Positions 24,270 to 36,391 of a stretch of 64,000 nt of DNA are shown in pieces. The DNA is taken from assembly GCA_022316685.1 (NCBI GenBank), contig JAKJHU010001363.1, positions 1 to 64,000 on the forward strand. The letters run 5' to 3'. The position numbers and the translations under genes were made by a program. Positions within the stretch are counted from its first letter, which is position 1; each line of letters opens with the position of its first letter. Below the pieces are notes generated by a model. That model did not search any database. It was given only the letters and a program-made list of their open reading frames with translations, and was not told the origin of the DNA. This DNA comes from Progne subis subis. Taxonomy: Eukaryota; Chordata; Aves; Passeriformes; Hirundinidae.

Positions 24270-25125
24270 ATCTCACCCCAAAAGTAGTTGATTGCACAGC
24301 CCTTCAGGGAGGGATGGGGTTGGAAGGGGAATGGGTGAGTTGGGAGGAAAATCAGGAGGGGTAAGATTGGCATTGGCTGGCTTGGGATGAGTGGGATGGG
24401 GTTTGGGAGGTGTAAAATTGGGGAAAGAGGGCTTGGGATGGCAGGGGTGGGATGGATTTAGGTTGGGATTGGGATGATGGGGTGGGGTCTGGAATAAGAC
24501 ATCCAAAGTCTGGGGATGATGACGGGAAGGGGTGCCGGTTCTTAAGGGAGTTTTTGGATATTCCACATTGCTGAAGAGATGTTGGGGTTTCCCACGTTTC
24601 TGAGGCAGTTTTGGGGCACTCCCCAACTCCTGGGTGATTTCCTGAGAGCAGCTCCATGGAGCCCCATTGCCAGGGGTGGTTGCCTTGGGCATGAACTCAG
24701 AGCTGCAGCCAGAGACCATTGCCTCGGTGCTGGAGAGCAGAGAAATGATGAATGGCCCCAGATATCTCCAGTCTGTGTTTGGGAGCCAGGGCAAGTTCTG
24801 TGTAGGTGGGGTGGTCACCACCCCAGCCCCAGCCACTGCAGCCTCTGGTCCAGCCCCAAAGTGGCTGCCAAGCCCCTGGCACCCCAAAAACCCCACCTGT
24901 GAGAGGGACCAGAGCAGGTGAGGCTGGGACACGGCTGTGACACTGGCACGTCCCACGGCCCCGGAGATCACAGCAGCTGAGATGGTGCTGGATTCAAGGG
25001 TGACTGTGGATCTCTCTCTCCCTCTCTCTCTTCTCCTGACTTCCTCTTCTCAAAATCTGGAGAACTGGAAGTTGGACTGCTTAGAGTTTGCTCAGTCAGT
25101 GCTTTCTGAAGTGATTTACTGTAAC
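24270..25125 (+). repeat. 3' flank of zinc-finger copy 1 (partner 61690-62365)
   Basis: G-rich minisatellite-like DNA (GGGATGGGGTTGGAAGGGG type) followed by GTGGCTGCCAAGCCCCTGGC, TGTGACAC, and CTCTTCTCCTGACTTCCTCT matches 61690-62365 in order and orientation. About 200 bases (24612-24815) are absent from the partner. So LTR, zinc-finger gene and flank were duplicated as one block. Confidence 0.8.
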
Positions 25126-28100
25126 TCCATGTTGCTTTAAGATTTCCCAAGTATCTCATTCTCTCAAGTTTGTAGCTAAAAATTTGTTCTCCACCCTCCT
25201 GACAAGTTTGTTGTTTTCTCCCATGCACCACCCGAGGAGATCGAGGTACCTCAAGTCCCTTTCCAGCACTGGCCGAGGGAGCTTGGGGCACAGCAGCAGG
25301 AACTGCAGGGCTGAGCAAGGCCTGGCTTGGCTGGAGGAAGCAGAAAGGCCGAGCCCTGAGCCCAGGCCTGGCACAGCAGGGCCTGTCCCTCACGGGTGCC
25401 TCGGGGCTGTTTGTGGGGCAGTGGGATGGCAGGGACAGCAAGGACAAATGTCCTCAAACTGCAACCCCTGCCAGCCTGCTCAGGGAGGGCCCAGGGAGGA
25501 CAAAAGTGCAGCCCCTGAAAGGAAAGTTCCTTCTGTGGGGCCTCCAGAGGCGCTGCCAGAGCCCAGGGGACAAAGGCCTGGGTGCCTGTGGCCCTGCCAG
25601 CCCTGCCCAGCCCTTGGCCATCTGTCCTGCAGGCTGTGCCCCTGTGCGTGCTGCTCCTGTGCCCTGGCCGGCTGCACACGCCCCTCTCGCTGTCCCCCCA
25701 GCATTTCTCAGCCCAGCATTTCTGTGCCCTCCCTGGGCTCCCTGCACCCAGCGCTGCCGGCTCCTGGCACACAGAGCCAGGGCAGGAGCCCACCCTGCCA
25801 AGGGCCTTTGCAGCAGGGTGGTGGCTGCCATGGCTTCTGACCTCAGCAGCTGCTCCTGGCATGGTTCCATGGGAACCCAGCACAGCAACGCTGCTGTGCA
25901 TTGTCCCTGCTGAGGCTCAGACACTGTCAGGGCTCATTCCCTGCCTCTAGGATTCGTGCCCGACCCAAGAACTGCACTTGTGTCTCCAGGACTGCTTTCC
26001 AACAAAAACAGGATACAGCAAACTGTGCATAGCTCATGGTATTTACAGTGTCTAAAACTCGCTAAGTCATCGGTCTTAGAGGTGAGATCCATTTGGAATT
26101 AATGGGATGGAGAATTAGTGCACCATGAAAAATGGAGCACAGAAATAAATCGAGGAATACATCTTGGTTTTTTTCTTTTCATTTTCATTTCACTTCTGGA
26201 AAGCTGTTTCAGTTTTCCAGGAATCTTCTCCACAGTCCTGTCTGCTCTTTTCAAGAACCTTCCCTGGAGAATGAGGTGCAGCTTCTGTCACAAGATGTGC
26301 CACCGACTGCAGCTTCTCTTGGCTTTCCACACCGTGTGTGCAGCACGACTCTTGCAGCAAAGCAGGACAAATGTTTGGAGAACTTTACAACTTGTTCTTT
26401 CTTTTCCTGGTGGACTGGGGAGTTGTGCCATTGGTAAGGTTTTCATTGTCACTGTTCTACCCTATGAAAAACATGACGGGGTACCAGGAATTGTTAGGGA
26501 ATACAAGCCTGGCTGAATGCAGAGAAAGAATTTCCAGAGACTGCAGCCTGGAGTGGAGTTGTGTGAAAATCATTCCAACATCTCCATGGATGCCTGGAAA
26601 GTGATCTAGAGAATGAAAATGGGTGACAGAGGGAGTTTGTTTCTGTGTCCAGTTCAGATGATTCTACATCTCTTGCATTGATCTAAATCAAGAATACAAT
26701 CAGTTCATAAGAAGAACCAGAACAAGGTGAACCTCTGCAAGGAGATGACTGAAAGAATCTGAAAAGGAGAAATGCAGGGAGTGACTTGGTGAAGTTGGTC
26801 TGTAAGAAGGGTCATTTTTTCTAATAATTTCTGATTCATTCCCTCTGGTTTTGTCTTTCTGAAAAACACCATTTTCATTCCAGATGGCTCATGAAATGAG
26901 AAGCCTGAGCTTGTGAAACTGCCTGAAAACTGCCCTGTTCCTCTGCAGGGACGCTCAGGCTGAAAGAGGAGCCTGTGCCCTCTCTTGGGAAGCCTCCTCT
27001 GAGCTGGAATTTGTGCCATGCTGGGACAGGAGGAGGAGGAGAGGGAGAACAATGGGCGCTGTGTTTCAGGAGCAGGAGGTTTGGGCCACAGGACATTCCG
27101 CCTGCGCCGCTGCCCCACAATCGGTGGCCGTGCCCGAGGCTCTGGGCCTGGCCCCGTGTGCGCTGAGCTCCCAACACTGCGGGAGCTCCCCGGGCTGGGC
27201 TCAGGTTCCTGCTGGGACTGGGCAGCAGGCTGGGCTCCAACTGGGATCAGCAGCAGCTGGAAATACCTCTGGGCATCTCCACTTCCTGCTGCTGCTCGGA
27301 GGAAACAATGAAGTGAGTCAAGAAATTCTGCTTTCTCTTTCTCCTGATGGATTTTTTCATTATATATGACACTCCAGAAGCAATTTCTGTGATGGCCTCT
27401 GTCAATTGATTCTATTTCAGCAGCAGCAGTCACAGGGCTGTGTTTGAGTGCTACAGATGTGGCCTGTGTGGCTTTAATTCTCCTCAATTTTGTGCTCAGG
27501 GACTTGTGAACATTTGACAATCTGCTACTCAAGATGCCAGAGTTTCCTGTTGTGAAAGCTCTCTGGGTGGCACTGATCAAAAAAGGCAATTGCAGCTTTA
27601 AAGATAAAAGTCAAATGGCAACATGAGGAGGGACAAGAGCAGCCAGGATCTACAGTTCCCAAGGCAAAGGCAGCAGCAGTCTCCTGCTGTTACCTCAGGG
27701 TGAGTAAAACAGTGCTGAAAACAGCGCTGGAACCCAATCTTGATCCTTTCTTTCTCTGGAGGCTGGGTCAGGGCAGCACATCCGGGCTCTGAGGAATCAG
27801 GGCTGTTTGTGGGTGATTGTTGCTCCACTCCAGCATTCAGCTGGAAAAAGCCCTTGGAAGCCGAGGCAGGAGCAGGTGGGAAGGGGCCGGCGCTGCTGCT
27901 GCTCCTGCCCGGGAGCCCCGGCTGGGCCGGGCCGGCGCCCGCTGCGCTGCGGCTCCTGCTGCTGCCAGAGCTGGGCGGGACTCGGGCACAGGGAATGGAC
28001 ACGGGGGGACAGCAAAGGCCTGGGCGGCTGCAGGGATGTTCACGCTGGGGCCAGCGCCAGCACACAGTTTCAGCTGCAATGAACCCCGAAGGGAACGCTG

Positions 28101-28211
28101 GGGAAAGGCTCCATTTCAGCCTTTCTTTACTCATGGCTGGGAAGGGACCGAAATGAAAGGAGAACAAGCAGGGCCCGACCCCTTCTCCTTTGGGAGGAGC
28201 CCGTGCCTGGG
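25126..28211. other. No gene recognised; GC-rich part near 27.0-28.2 kb
   Basis: Many overlapping open frames on both strands at 25.2-25.9 and 26.7-28.2 kb, none resembling a known protein. 27850-28000 is a GC/CpG-richer patch (GGGCCGGGCCGGCGCCCGCT) that could be a promoter. Confidence 0.35.
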
Positions 28212-28400
28212 GCTGTGAGGGGCCCTGAGGGGATCTGAGGGGATGTGAGGGGACATGAGGGACTGTGAGGGGCTGTCATGGGATGTTAGGGGCCATGAGG
28301 GCTGTGAGGGGCTTTGAGGGGATCTGAGTGGCTCTGAGGTCATGTGAGGGGCCATAAAGTGTTTGTAAGGGGCTGTGAAGGTTTGTGAGGGGCCAGGAAG
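28212..28400 (+). repeat. GAGGGG minisatellite
   Basis: Short tandem units such as CTGTGAGGGGATGTGAGGGG, about 11 bases, repeated some fifteen times with variation. Confidence 0.8.
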
Positions 28401-28439
28401 GGATTTAAAAGTCTGTGAGGGGCTGTGGGATGCCAGGCA

Positions 28440-29084
28440 CCTCTTGGAACCAAGGGTCCATTATGACACTGTGGAACCAAGGAGATCATTGTTGACATTA
28501 TAGAACCTCATGGAACCAAGGGGCTATTGGGGCACAGCAAGGCCTTGTGGAACCAAAGAGACCATGGTGACTCTACGGAACCTCATGGAACTGTGGCTCC
28601 ATTGTTACACAGGAGGGCCTCAGAACCAAGGGGTCCATTGTGACCCTACAGAACCTCATGGAATCAAGGCGTCCATGTTACACTACTGAACCTCATGGAA
28701 CAAAGGATCCCTTGTGACACTACAGAACTAAAGGAAACTGTTGTTGGCGGCGCAAAAGCTCATGGAAACAAAAATCCATGGAAACATTGCAGAGCCTCAT
28801 GGAACCATGGAGACCACTATGACACTTTGTGACCCACTGGAACCAAGGGGCCATTGTGACATTGCATGACCTCATGGAACCAAGGGGCCATTGTGACAGC
28901 TACAGGGCTCCATGGAACTAAGAACTCCTGTAACAGTGAGGGGCCCAAGGGAATCAAGGCACCATTCTGTACTTCAGGGCTTCATGAATCCAAGGTGCCA
29001 TTCTGACACTGGGGAACCAAAAGAGACCATTGTGACACTGCAGGGCCTCATGGAGTTCTGGAGACCATTATGACACTCTGAGGC
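28440..29084 (+). repeat. ~36-bp minisatellite (GGAACCAAGGGGCCATTGTG)
   Basis: Units containing CTCATGGAACCAAGGGGCC, then ATTGTGACACTGCAGGGC, recur with variation. The same unit appears at 30361-30855, 56090-56544 and 62950-63180. The array is split by the LTR at 29085-30360. Confidence 0.85.
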
Positions 29085-30360
29085 TGTATTGTTTTACATG
29101 GCCTGGTTTTTGGTAGTGGGAGAGGCCACAGAGGTGGCTTCTGTGAGAATCTACTGGAAGCTTCCACCGTGTCCAGCAGAGCAAATCTCTGATTGCTCTG
29201 AAGATGGACAAGCTGCTGGTGCAATTAGAGTTGCTGGTAACACCTCAGTGATGACATATTTAAGAAGAAAATCAAAACAACTCACACACGGTTGTTTCCA
29301 TGGGTTGTAAGCCATCACTGCCAGGACAACCCGGCATGGCCCTGTGGCAATGCTCCACCACAGCCGCTGCCATGTCAGTGCTGCCCACAGCGAGCCTTGC
29401 CTGCCTGGCCACCCCTAGCTAGCCACACCTTGGGCAGAAGGGCAGGGGCGGTGGTGGTGGCTTCTCCATCTCAGTGCCCCACATGAAGAAAGACATTAAA
29501 TAGCACCAGTGCCAGAGCATGGCTGGTAGCAAAAACATGATGAGCCATTTCCCAGCACAGAAATTAGAAAAAATCAACCTCTTGGCACTACAAGATGCTG
29601 CAAGAATATTTGAATTAGTGGAACTTGTTGACAATGGTACCTACAGGCAGCAATTATTCTTTTAGCTAGACAAGAGGAGGAAGTGAAGACATGTAAGAGA
29701 AAACAACCTAGTGGCACCAAGGTCAGTGGAAGAGGAGGGGGAGGAGGGAGTTGCTCTAAGAGTTGAAGCTGAAATTCCTCTGCAAACTGTGGTGAGGACC
29801 ACAGTAAAACAAACTGTCCCCCTGTAATCCTTGAAGTCCATGAACAATGCAGAGATCCACTCATAGCCCATGGGAAAAGTGCTCATGCTGCAGTGGGTAG
29901 ATGCCAGAGGAAACTGTGATCCAGTAAGAGACTTGAACAGAGAGAGATGGCTCTCGCTCCCAGAGATAGAGAAAGAGGCCTTTGCTTCCAAACTAGAGCA
30001 GCCTATCCTTGAAAGACTGCACCTTGTGGACAAGTGTCCCATGCCACAACAGTATTGGGAAGAGTGTTTTGCCTGTGGGAGGGACTCAAGACACAACAGA
30101 AGAAAATCTCCTCTCCCTGAGCAGAGAAAGATCTTGGGTAATGAACTGACAAAAAACCTCCATTACCTGTCTCCCTGTGCTATAGGTGGGAAAGAGGGAG
30201 GGGCTGGGGGACAAAAAAGTTGTTTTAAAGTCTCATTTTACTTCTCGTTATCCTCTTCTGACTAATAAATTTACTTTATACCTTTAAATTTGAACCTCTT
30301 TTTCCTTTAGAGTGTTTTTCTCCCAGTCCTCATCTCAACCCATGAGTCCAAACCACAACA
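29085..30360 (+). mobile_element. Solo LTR, 1276 bp, with 5-bp target duplication
   Basis: Begins TGTATTGTTTTACATGGCC and ends CCAAACCACAACA. The flanks are GAGGC at 29080-29084 and GAGGC at 30361-30365, a 5-base target duplication. A promoter-like TATTTAAG lies near 29259 and ACTAATAAATTTAC near 30262 supplies a polyadenylation-type signal. It looks like a common songbird endogenous retrovirus LTR. Five bases would suit an ERVL-type integrase. The internal region is gone, as expected after LTR-LTR recombination. Confidence 0.9.
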
Positions 30361-30855
30361 GAGGCTGTGTGAATCAAGGGGCTCTGCAGGGCCTAGTGGA
30401 ACAAGGAGCAGCTGTGACACTGCAGGGCCTCATGGAAGCAGTGAGAGCATTCTGACACTGTGAGTCCCCACGGAACCAAAGGGCCATTGTGACACCACAG
30501 GGCCCCACAGAACCAAGGCAACCACTGTGACACTGCCAGGTCTCATGGAAACAAGGGGTCATTGTGACACCAAGGGTCCCCATGGAAGCAAGGGGGGCCA
30601 GTGTGACACAGCCAGGCCTTGTGAAACCAAGGGGCCATTGTGATCCTGGGGAGCCTAATAGAACCAAGGGGCCATTGTGACCATGCAAGGCCATATGGAA
30701 GCATGGAGACCATTGTGACACTCTAAAACCTCATGGAATCAAGGGGCCATTGAGTTATTTTGCAGCATCATGGAAACAAGCAAACCTTGTTGATACCACA
30801 CAGTCTCATGGAACCAAGGGGCAATTGTGATGCTGCAGGCACCCAAGGATGCAAG
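30361..30855 (+). repeat. ~36-bp minisatellite, continuation
   Basis: The same GGAACCAAGGGGCCATTGTG units as 28440-29084, interrupted by the solo LTR. Confidence 0.85.
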
Positions 30856-30859
30856 GGAA

Positions 30860-31770
30860 CATGGAACAGGTCTGGCTGGCTTGGCCTCCTGGGGGCTGCC
30901 TGACTGGTCCAGCTGACCCTGACATGTTGAGGGTCACTTCTCATCTGCCCCTGAAACCCTGGAATTGTGTGCTTTCCTTCCTGTGGGAAAGAACTGTCCT
31001 TCTCCTCCAGGTGCCCATGGCCAAAATTGGGATTCTACCTCCAAATTTGATTATATCCAAGGATTGTTCCCAGATGAAACCTGCCAGAAGAGACAGCTCT
31101 GGATGGCCTTGGCCTCTTCGGTGCCATCTATTGCCTGCCTTCAAAACACTGCGGCGGCCTGCTTTTCTTGCCATGGAAAACACATCTTTCAAATCCAGGT
31201 GTACATGGCCAAAATTTGGAATTCGCGTCTGAAGTTCCATATATCAAATGAAAACTTCCAGATAAAAAGCTGCCAGGAATGTTCAGGTTCCCTTGGCTTC
31301 TTGAGAGCCAGCTGTCATCTGCCTTTGAAACACTAGGGGTTCTTCCTATGGAAAAGAACTGTTATTCCTGGCCAGACACCCATGGACAAAACTGGGATTT
31401 GGCCTCCCAAATTTTGTCTATCCAGTGGTTGCTACCAGACAAAAGCAGCCAAGACAAGGAGGTCTGGCTGGTCTTGGCCTCTTTGGTGCCACCTCCAATC
31501 AGCCTTTGAAACACTGGGGCTCCACCCTTTCCTTCCTGTGGAGGAGAATTGTAATTCTGGTACAGGCACCCATGGCTCAAATGGAAGTCCACCTCCCAAA
31601 ATCCCCATATATCCAAAGGTTGCTCTCAGAAAAAAAGCTGCAAGGCCAAATGGTCTGTCTTGCCTTGACCTCTGGTGAGTGCCTCTCATCTGCCTTCAAA
31701 ACACAGAGATTCTGTGGTTTCCTTCCTATGGAAAAGAACTGTTCTTCTTTTCCAGGTGCCCATGGCGTCA
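30860..31770 (+). repeat. ~190-bp satellite-like tandem repeat, about 5 copies
   Basis: The phrase CCCATGGCCAAAATTGGGAT and its variants begin near 31011, 31201, 31376, 31568 and 31759, a spacing of roughly 175-192 bases. Each unit also has a CTTGGCCTCTTTGGTGCCA-like part, CTTTGAAACACT, and CTTCCTATGGAAAAGAACTG. The size recalls songbird satellites of ~190 bp, but I cannot align it. Confidence 0.85.
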
Positions 31771-32570
31771 AGCACATGACCATTATATAGAGACAAAGGA
31801 ACTCTATGCTCAGTGAAGTGGTGACAGAGGACGGGGAGCAGAGCCCTTGGAGGGACTTGAAGGGTGATTCCAGAGATGGCAGATCCTTTAGACATGGCAG
31901 GGAACAGAGAGAGAAAGAAAAAAAAAAAAAAATAATGCAAAAGGCAGATGGGGAAGTCCAGACTGGACACAAGTATAAAGGAATTTCTCTCCCAGGGCAG
32001 GACTGTGGTACAACACATCCCCCAGAAGGAGTCTGGAGAAGCCCAAGGCTCTGTGTGCCCAGGCAGAGGCAGGCAGGACGCAGAGCTGTCAGCAAAGGAA
32101 GGGGCCAGCGAGGTGGGGCAGCCGGGGGATGACGACAGCCTGCAGGGACAGAGGCACAGGGCATGGACACCGTAGGACAGCCTGGGCTGGAGAGGGCACA
32201 GGGATGGGCAGCAGCTGAAAGGCCCTGACACAGCCAACTCCTGCAGCACTTGGGCCATGGCTGCTGGCCCTGGCACTGAGGCCAGGAGGGGACAAGTGAC
32301 CCTTGCAGCCCTGGGGCCTCATTGCCTCCTTGTCCCTGCTCAGCAGCCTGGCAGGGGGTGCCCCATGGTGCTGCCCTTGGCATTGCACATCCCCATATCC
32401 CAGTGCCCCAGGAAGAGCCCTGAGCAATGAGGGAGGGACAGGATCTGCCTTGGCAGGGGCTGGGGCTCAGGCCTTGGCCCTTTGCATTCCTGAAACACAT
32501 CCAGGTTTGCTCAGCACCCAAAGACACCTTTTCCTTGTTTGTCCTCACCAGTCCACAGTGCTTGCAGTGT
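31771..32570. other. No gene recognised
   Basis: Contains an A-rich run at 31918-31931. Open frames on the minus strand are unspecific. Confidence 0.4.
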
Positions 32571-33450
32571 TCTGCTTAACTGGAACCTGGGGACACTTTC
32601 CTATGAGTTATGTCCCTCAGTGGGACCCATTAAAAGTTAAAGAAACTTTGGACTTTGAATCTGACTGTGAGTTCTTGAGAAGTTTTTTTGAGCACACTCT
32701 GAGGGATTGAGTCTGATGTAACAGCACCAAAGTCCCAAGAGGGTCATTAAAGTCTTTGTGCTGTGTCTGTGCTGCTGAGCTGGGCTGGGTTCCTGGCACA
32801 GAGGAAGCTCCTGGCAACCAAGAAGAGCTTGAAAAAGACACTTCTGAGGAGCAGCTCCTTTCCCAGCCCTGCAGGGCTGAGGGCACTGCCTGCAGGTACC
32901 TGAGAGCAGTGAAGCAGACAGAGGCTTAAAGCAGCTGGGAGGACATTTCTGAGATTATTCATGGAGAAATCTTCACAGCTTTTGACACAGTCAGTCCCTG
33001 GCTGCAGGCATCTCCTAAAGCTGACCCCTGACAGGACTGAGATTTCTGTAAGGATGGCTCTGCTGCTGTTCCTGATTTGGGGGAGGATGTGCTCCAGAGC
33101 GGGGCTGCCCTGGGCACCGTCAGAGGGACAGGGCAGGATGGCTCCTGCTGCCAGGGGTGGGTTGCAGGGGTTGAAGCTGGGGCTGCAGCCAGGGGTGCCC
33201 AGGGCTGTCCTGCAGAGCAGCTCCTGCAGCCCTGAGGGCTCTTGCCAGGTCAGGGCATCTGCCACCTGCCAGGGGCAGCTCTCAGCCTGCCTGGGAGCTC
33301 CCCATGGATGGTGGAGGGGAGCTGTGGGTGCAAGGAGTGACTCCTGGCAGGGCAGGTCCTGCTGCTGTGGAGAGGGTGCTGTGTGGGCCAGGGCTGCTCA
33401 CAGCTCCAGCTCATGCCCGAGTCATTCCCAAGGGGATTTTTCATGAGCTC
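32571..33450 (-). repeat. Dispersed GC-rich repeat, inverse copy of 14080-15160
   Basis: Reverse complement of segments at 14.1-15.1 kb, in collinear inverted order (see that entry). No coding content recognised. Confidence 0.65.
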
Positions 33451-35040
33451 ATTCAGGGCAGGGGTTTCCTGCTTGGGTCTCTGCTTTCCTGAATCTGTGC
33501 TCCCACTTTTCCCTGGTTCAGCTTGTCTTCCTGTGGCAATGGAAACTCAGGTGTGCAAGGCAGAGCAGGGGCTGAGGCTCTTAAACCATCCCACTGAGTT
33601 TTCCTGGAATCCTCAGCAAGTGTCTCCAGCTCCCCAGCCTCCAGATCCAGGCAGCATCCCCTTTCCATGGTGCCCAGGCCTGGGGGAGCTGTTCTTTAAT
33701 CCCTGCAGCCCTGAGCAGCTGCAGGGCAGAGCTGGTCCAGGGGCTGGGCTGGGCTCTGGCAGCACTGGCAGGGAAGGAGCCCGGGGCCACAGGAACAGCT
33801 CGGGCTGGGACAGCTCCAGCAGCAGAGGCGTGGGCAGGGAGGGACGGAGGCAGTGCTGAGGGAAGCCCTGCTGCAGGGGAAATGTGGCACCTGCCGGCCC
33901 TGCCCTGCAGGGCTCACACTGCCCTGAGCAGCACAGCTCTTGTGTCCCCTCGCAGCCAGCACAGCCCTCAGCCCGGGGGCTCGGGGCCCTCAGTCCCCTC
34001 CTGGGCCGGCAGAGCAGCCCCAGAGATGAAGGGCATCTCTCCTGCCATGTGCCCATTCCTCCTGACCAGGGCCTGAGGGCCACTGTCCTGCACTGCTGCT
34101 GCCTGGGAGGAGCTGTGCAGGGCTGGGCAGGGAAAGGCTTTTCCTCAGAGCCCAGGTCTCTCTCCCCTTGCCTTGCCCAGGTGCTCCTGGCATTGCTGAC
34201 GGGCTCTCTGGGAATGGCAGCTCCAGCTGCAGGCTCAGGCCCAGCCCTTGGGGTGTCCCAGCTCCCTCTGTCCCGGGGAGCTCTGGGCAGGGCAGGCTGG
34301 AGGCTGGGAATGAGCTGACTCTCCTCCAGCAGAGCCATGGACAGGACCCTGGGTGTGTCCTGGGGATGCCATCCAAGCTGTCAGCTGCCTCCAGGGGACA
34401 CTGGGGGACAGGAGTGTCCTTGGCCAGGGGTGGGGCTGAGAGTCTGAGAAAGGCTGGAGCCCGTTTGCTCTGCTGTGGCTCCCTCTGCTCTCAGCTGTGT
34501 CAGGCTGATTTCCAGGGGAACACAGGGACTGCCCTGGATCTCAGAAAGGGCAGCTGGGGACAGATGGAGCCACAGAGCAGCTCCCCTCAGCCTTCACTGA
34601 GTTACAGCCAATGCTCTTCCCTTGCACAGTTCTCGCTGGTCTCCCTGGGCACAGCAGGAAACCCTCTCCAGCTGCCTTTGGCCATCACCGTTCCTTAGCC
34701 CTGGCACAGGAGATGCTGCCAAGCTCCTCTGCCTCAGGAGCAGTTTGGGCTGATGAAGTCCAACCCAGGACTGGCCCCTGTCCCTGTTCCCATGACCCCA
34801 GTGCTGCAGAGCAGAGCTGACCCCTGGGTGTCCATGGGCAGAGCCCCTGCTTCTCACAGCAACGGGGCCAGATCCCAGCAGAGCTCCAGGCACGGGGATG
34901 AAGGAAGGGCTCTGAGAAAATTGGGTGGCACAGAGCAGCAGGGGCAGAGCTGGGAGAAAGGGTTTGGAAATTGCTCAGCAAAATCTCCCCTGACTTGTCA
35001 CTCTCTTCCTTGAACAGGACTCCATGGCCAGAGTGAAGAA
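33451..35040. other. OR-type upstream flank, no gene seen
   Basis: GC-rich, CAG/CTG-rich sequence leading to the OR fragment at 35041. Long open frames on both strands are compositional. Confidence 0.35.
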
Positions 35041-35177
35041 ATGTCCAACAGCAGCTCCATCAGACACTTCCTCCTGCTGCCATTGGAGACACGCGGCAGC
35101 TGCAGCTCCTGCACTTCTGCCTCTTCCTGGGCATCTCCCTGGCTGCCCTCCTGGCCAACGGCCTCATCATCAGCCCC
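35041..35177 (+). pseudogene. Olfactory receptor N-terminal fragment
   Basis: Starts MSNSSSIRHFLLLPLETR. After a one-base shift the next frame would read the TM1 sequence seen in the OR at 10818-11752, ending at the GLIIS position. After about 45 codons the similarity stops abruptly at 35177, the edge of an unrelated sequence. The rest of the receptor is not found nearby. Confidence 0.85.
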
Positions 35178-35517
35178 GATGTTCCGCCTCCAGGAGCGGG
35201 GAAGAGCAGGAGCAACATCCCTGACCCGCTCTGCTGCTGCCACCTGCAGGGAACGGCTCCGGGAGGAGCAGCCAGGGAGGCAGAGAGCACAAACATCCCC
35301 TCTCCTGCCTGCAGACCCGAAACTGCCCGACGCCGCCTTTCCCATGCCCCGACATTCTTCCCCCTCTTCCAGTATCTTACTGGGTGAAATGTTTTTTGTT
35401 TCCCCACCAGTTTCAGTGCAATTTAATTAAAAAATAGGAATAAACGCGGCAACACACTGGCCAACAAGTGGTGGAGGAAACAGCTGGGACGGTTTTCAAA
35501 GTGCAGATTTCCTAAGA

Positions 35518-36391
35518 AATTACCTTTCCTCCTCTTGTGGGACAGGAATTATTTTGCCACTTTTCTTCCCACAGGGTGGCTCCTCCTGCCCAGTCTGGCC
35601 TACAGCTGTGTCACTTAACTGGAAAGGGAAGGAAAAAGGGGATCAACGTGTAATAAAACTTTTCCATGTAAGTTTTGCTTATAGAATCATATAAAAAAAA
35701 ACACTTGAAAAACCTCCCCTGTATAAACACAGCACTTGTGTGCACGTGGACAGATCCAAAGGGTTGGGATTAGAATCATTCAAGTTACAAGAATGAAGAC
35801 GTGAGTTTACTTTAGTGCTGCCTGGTGGCTGCTCAGCTCCTGTGGATTTCCCTTCAGCATCCTCTGGAGAGCCTGATTTCCTTGAGGAACAGCTCATTGT
35901 TGCTTTGGGAAGTTCTTTCTTTGGTGGCAACACAGATGCTGGACCCTCATCCCCCATGCTCTGGCCAGAGGGAAGGTCAGATGAGGGCACAGATTTTCCC
36001 TGGCAATCCTAAGCCAAGCTTTCTTGGCCTTTAGGCATCACCCCTTCCATGGATTTTTCAGGAATGCAGCTCCCAGCAGCTGTGGAATATCCCAAGCAAT
36101 CATCTATCATTGCATCCAAAGTTTCTCTCTCCAGGTTATTTTCCTCCAGAGCCTCATCGGCGCGGGCGGCGGCGAACGGGCTCAGGCTCAGCAGCTCCTG
36201 CAGGTCAAGGTCCAGCTCCTGCTGCAGCTGGGCCCCATCCAGAGCAACACTGCCACTCAAAAATGCAGGATCACAGCCAGAGCTGCCCGACAGAGGCTCC
36301 TGGGGTTCCTTTGGCTCCTCTGTGACCTCTGAGGCCGATTCACTGACCGACATTCCCACGGTGCAGCCGCTGCTCTCAGCCTCGTCGCCCT
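35518..36391 (-). pseudogene. Fragment of an unidentified host gene
   Basis: From 36389 the minus strand reads an acidic, Ser/Glu-rich frame (GDEAESSGCTVG, then LDLDLQELLSLSPFAAARAD and LDAMIDDCLGYSTAAG) to an in-frame TAG at 36009. The same frame stays open to 35679 and keeps a protein-like character as far as EQPPGSTK. A possible donor (GTAAAC, about 35807) and a possible downstream exon 35612-35518, with acceptor CTTTCCAG and donor GTAATT, would continue in frame. I do not recognise the gene. The right edge is exactly the end of a retroviral RNase H sequence. Either the provirus was truncated into a gene or it carries a captured piece of host RNA. Confidence 0.55.

Noticed and set aside
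24273..24971. 232-codon minus-strand frame behind the zinc-finger pseudogene
   Set aside because: Half is G-rich minisatellite read in antisense, and the partner copy lacks the middle part.
31577..32548. 323-codon minus-strand open frame
   Set aside because: It spans satellite units and GC-rich DNA; no recognisable protein.
35170..35355. Histone-like start MSGHGKGG on the minus strand
   Set aside because: Only the first eight residues resemble a histone; the rest has no histone fold sequence.
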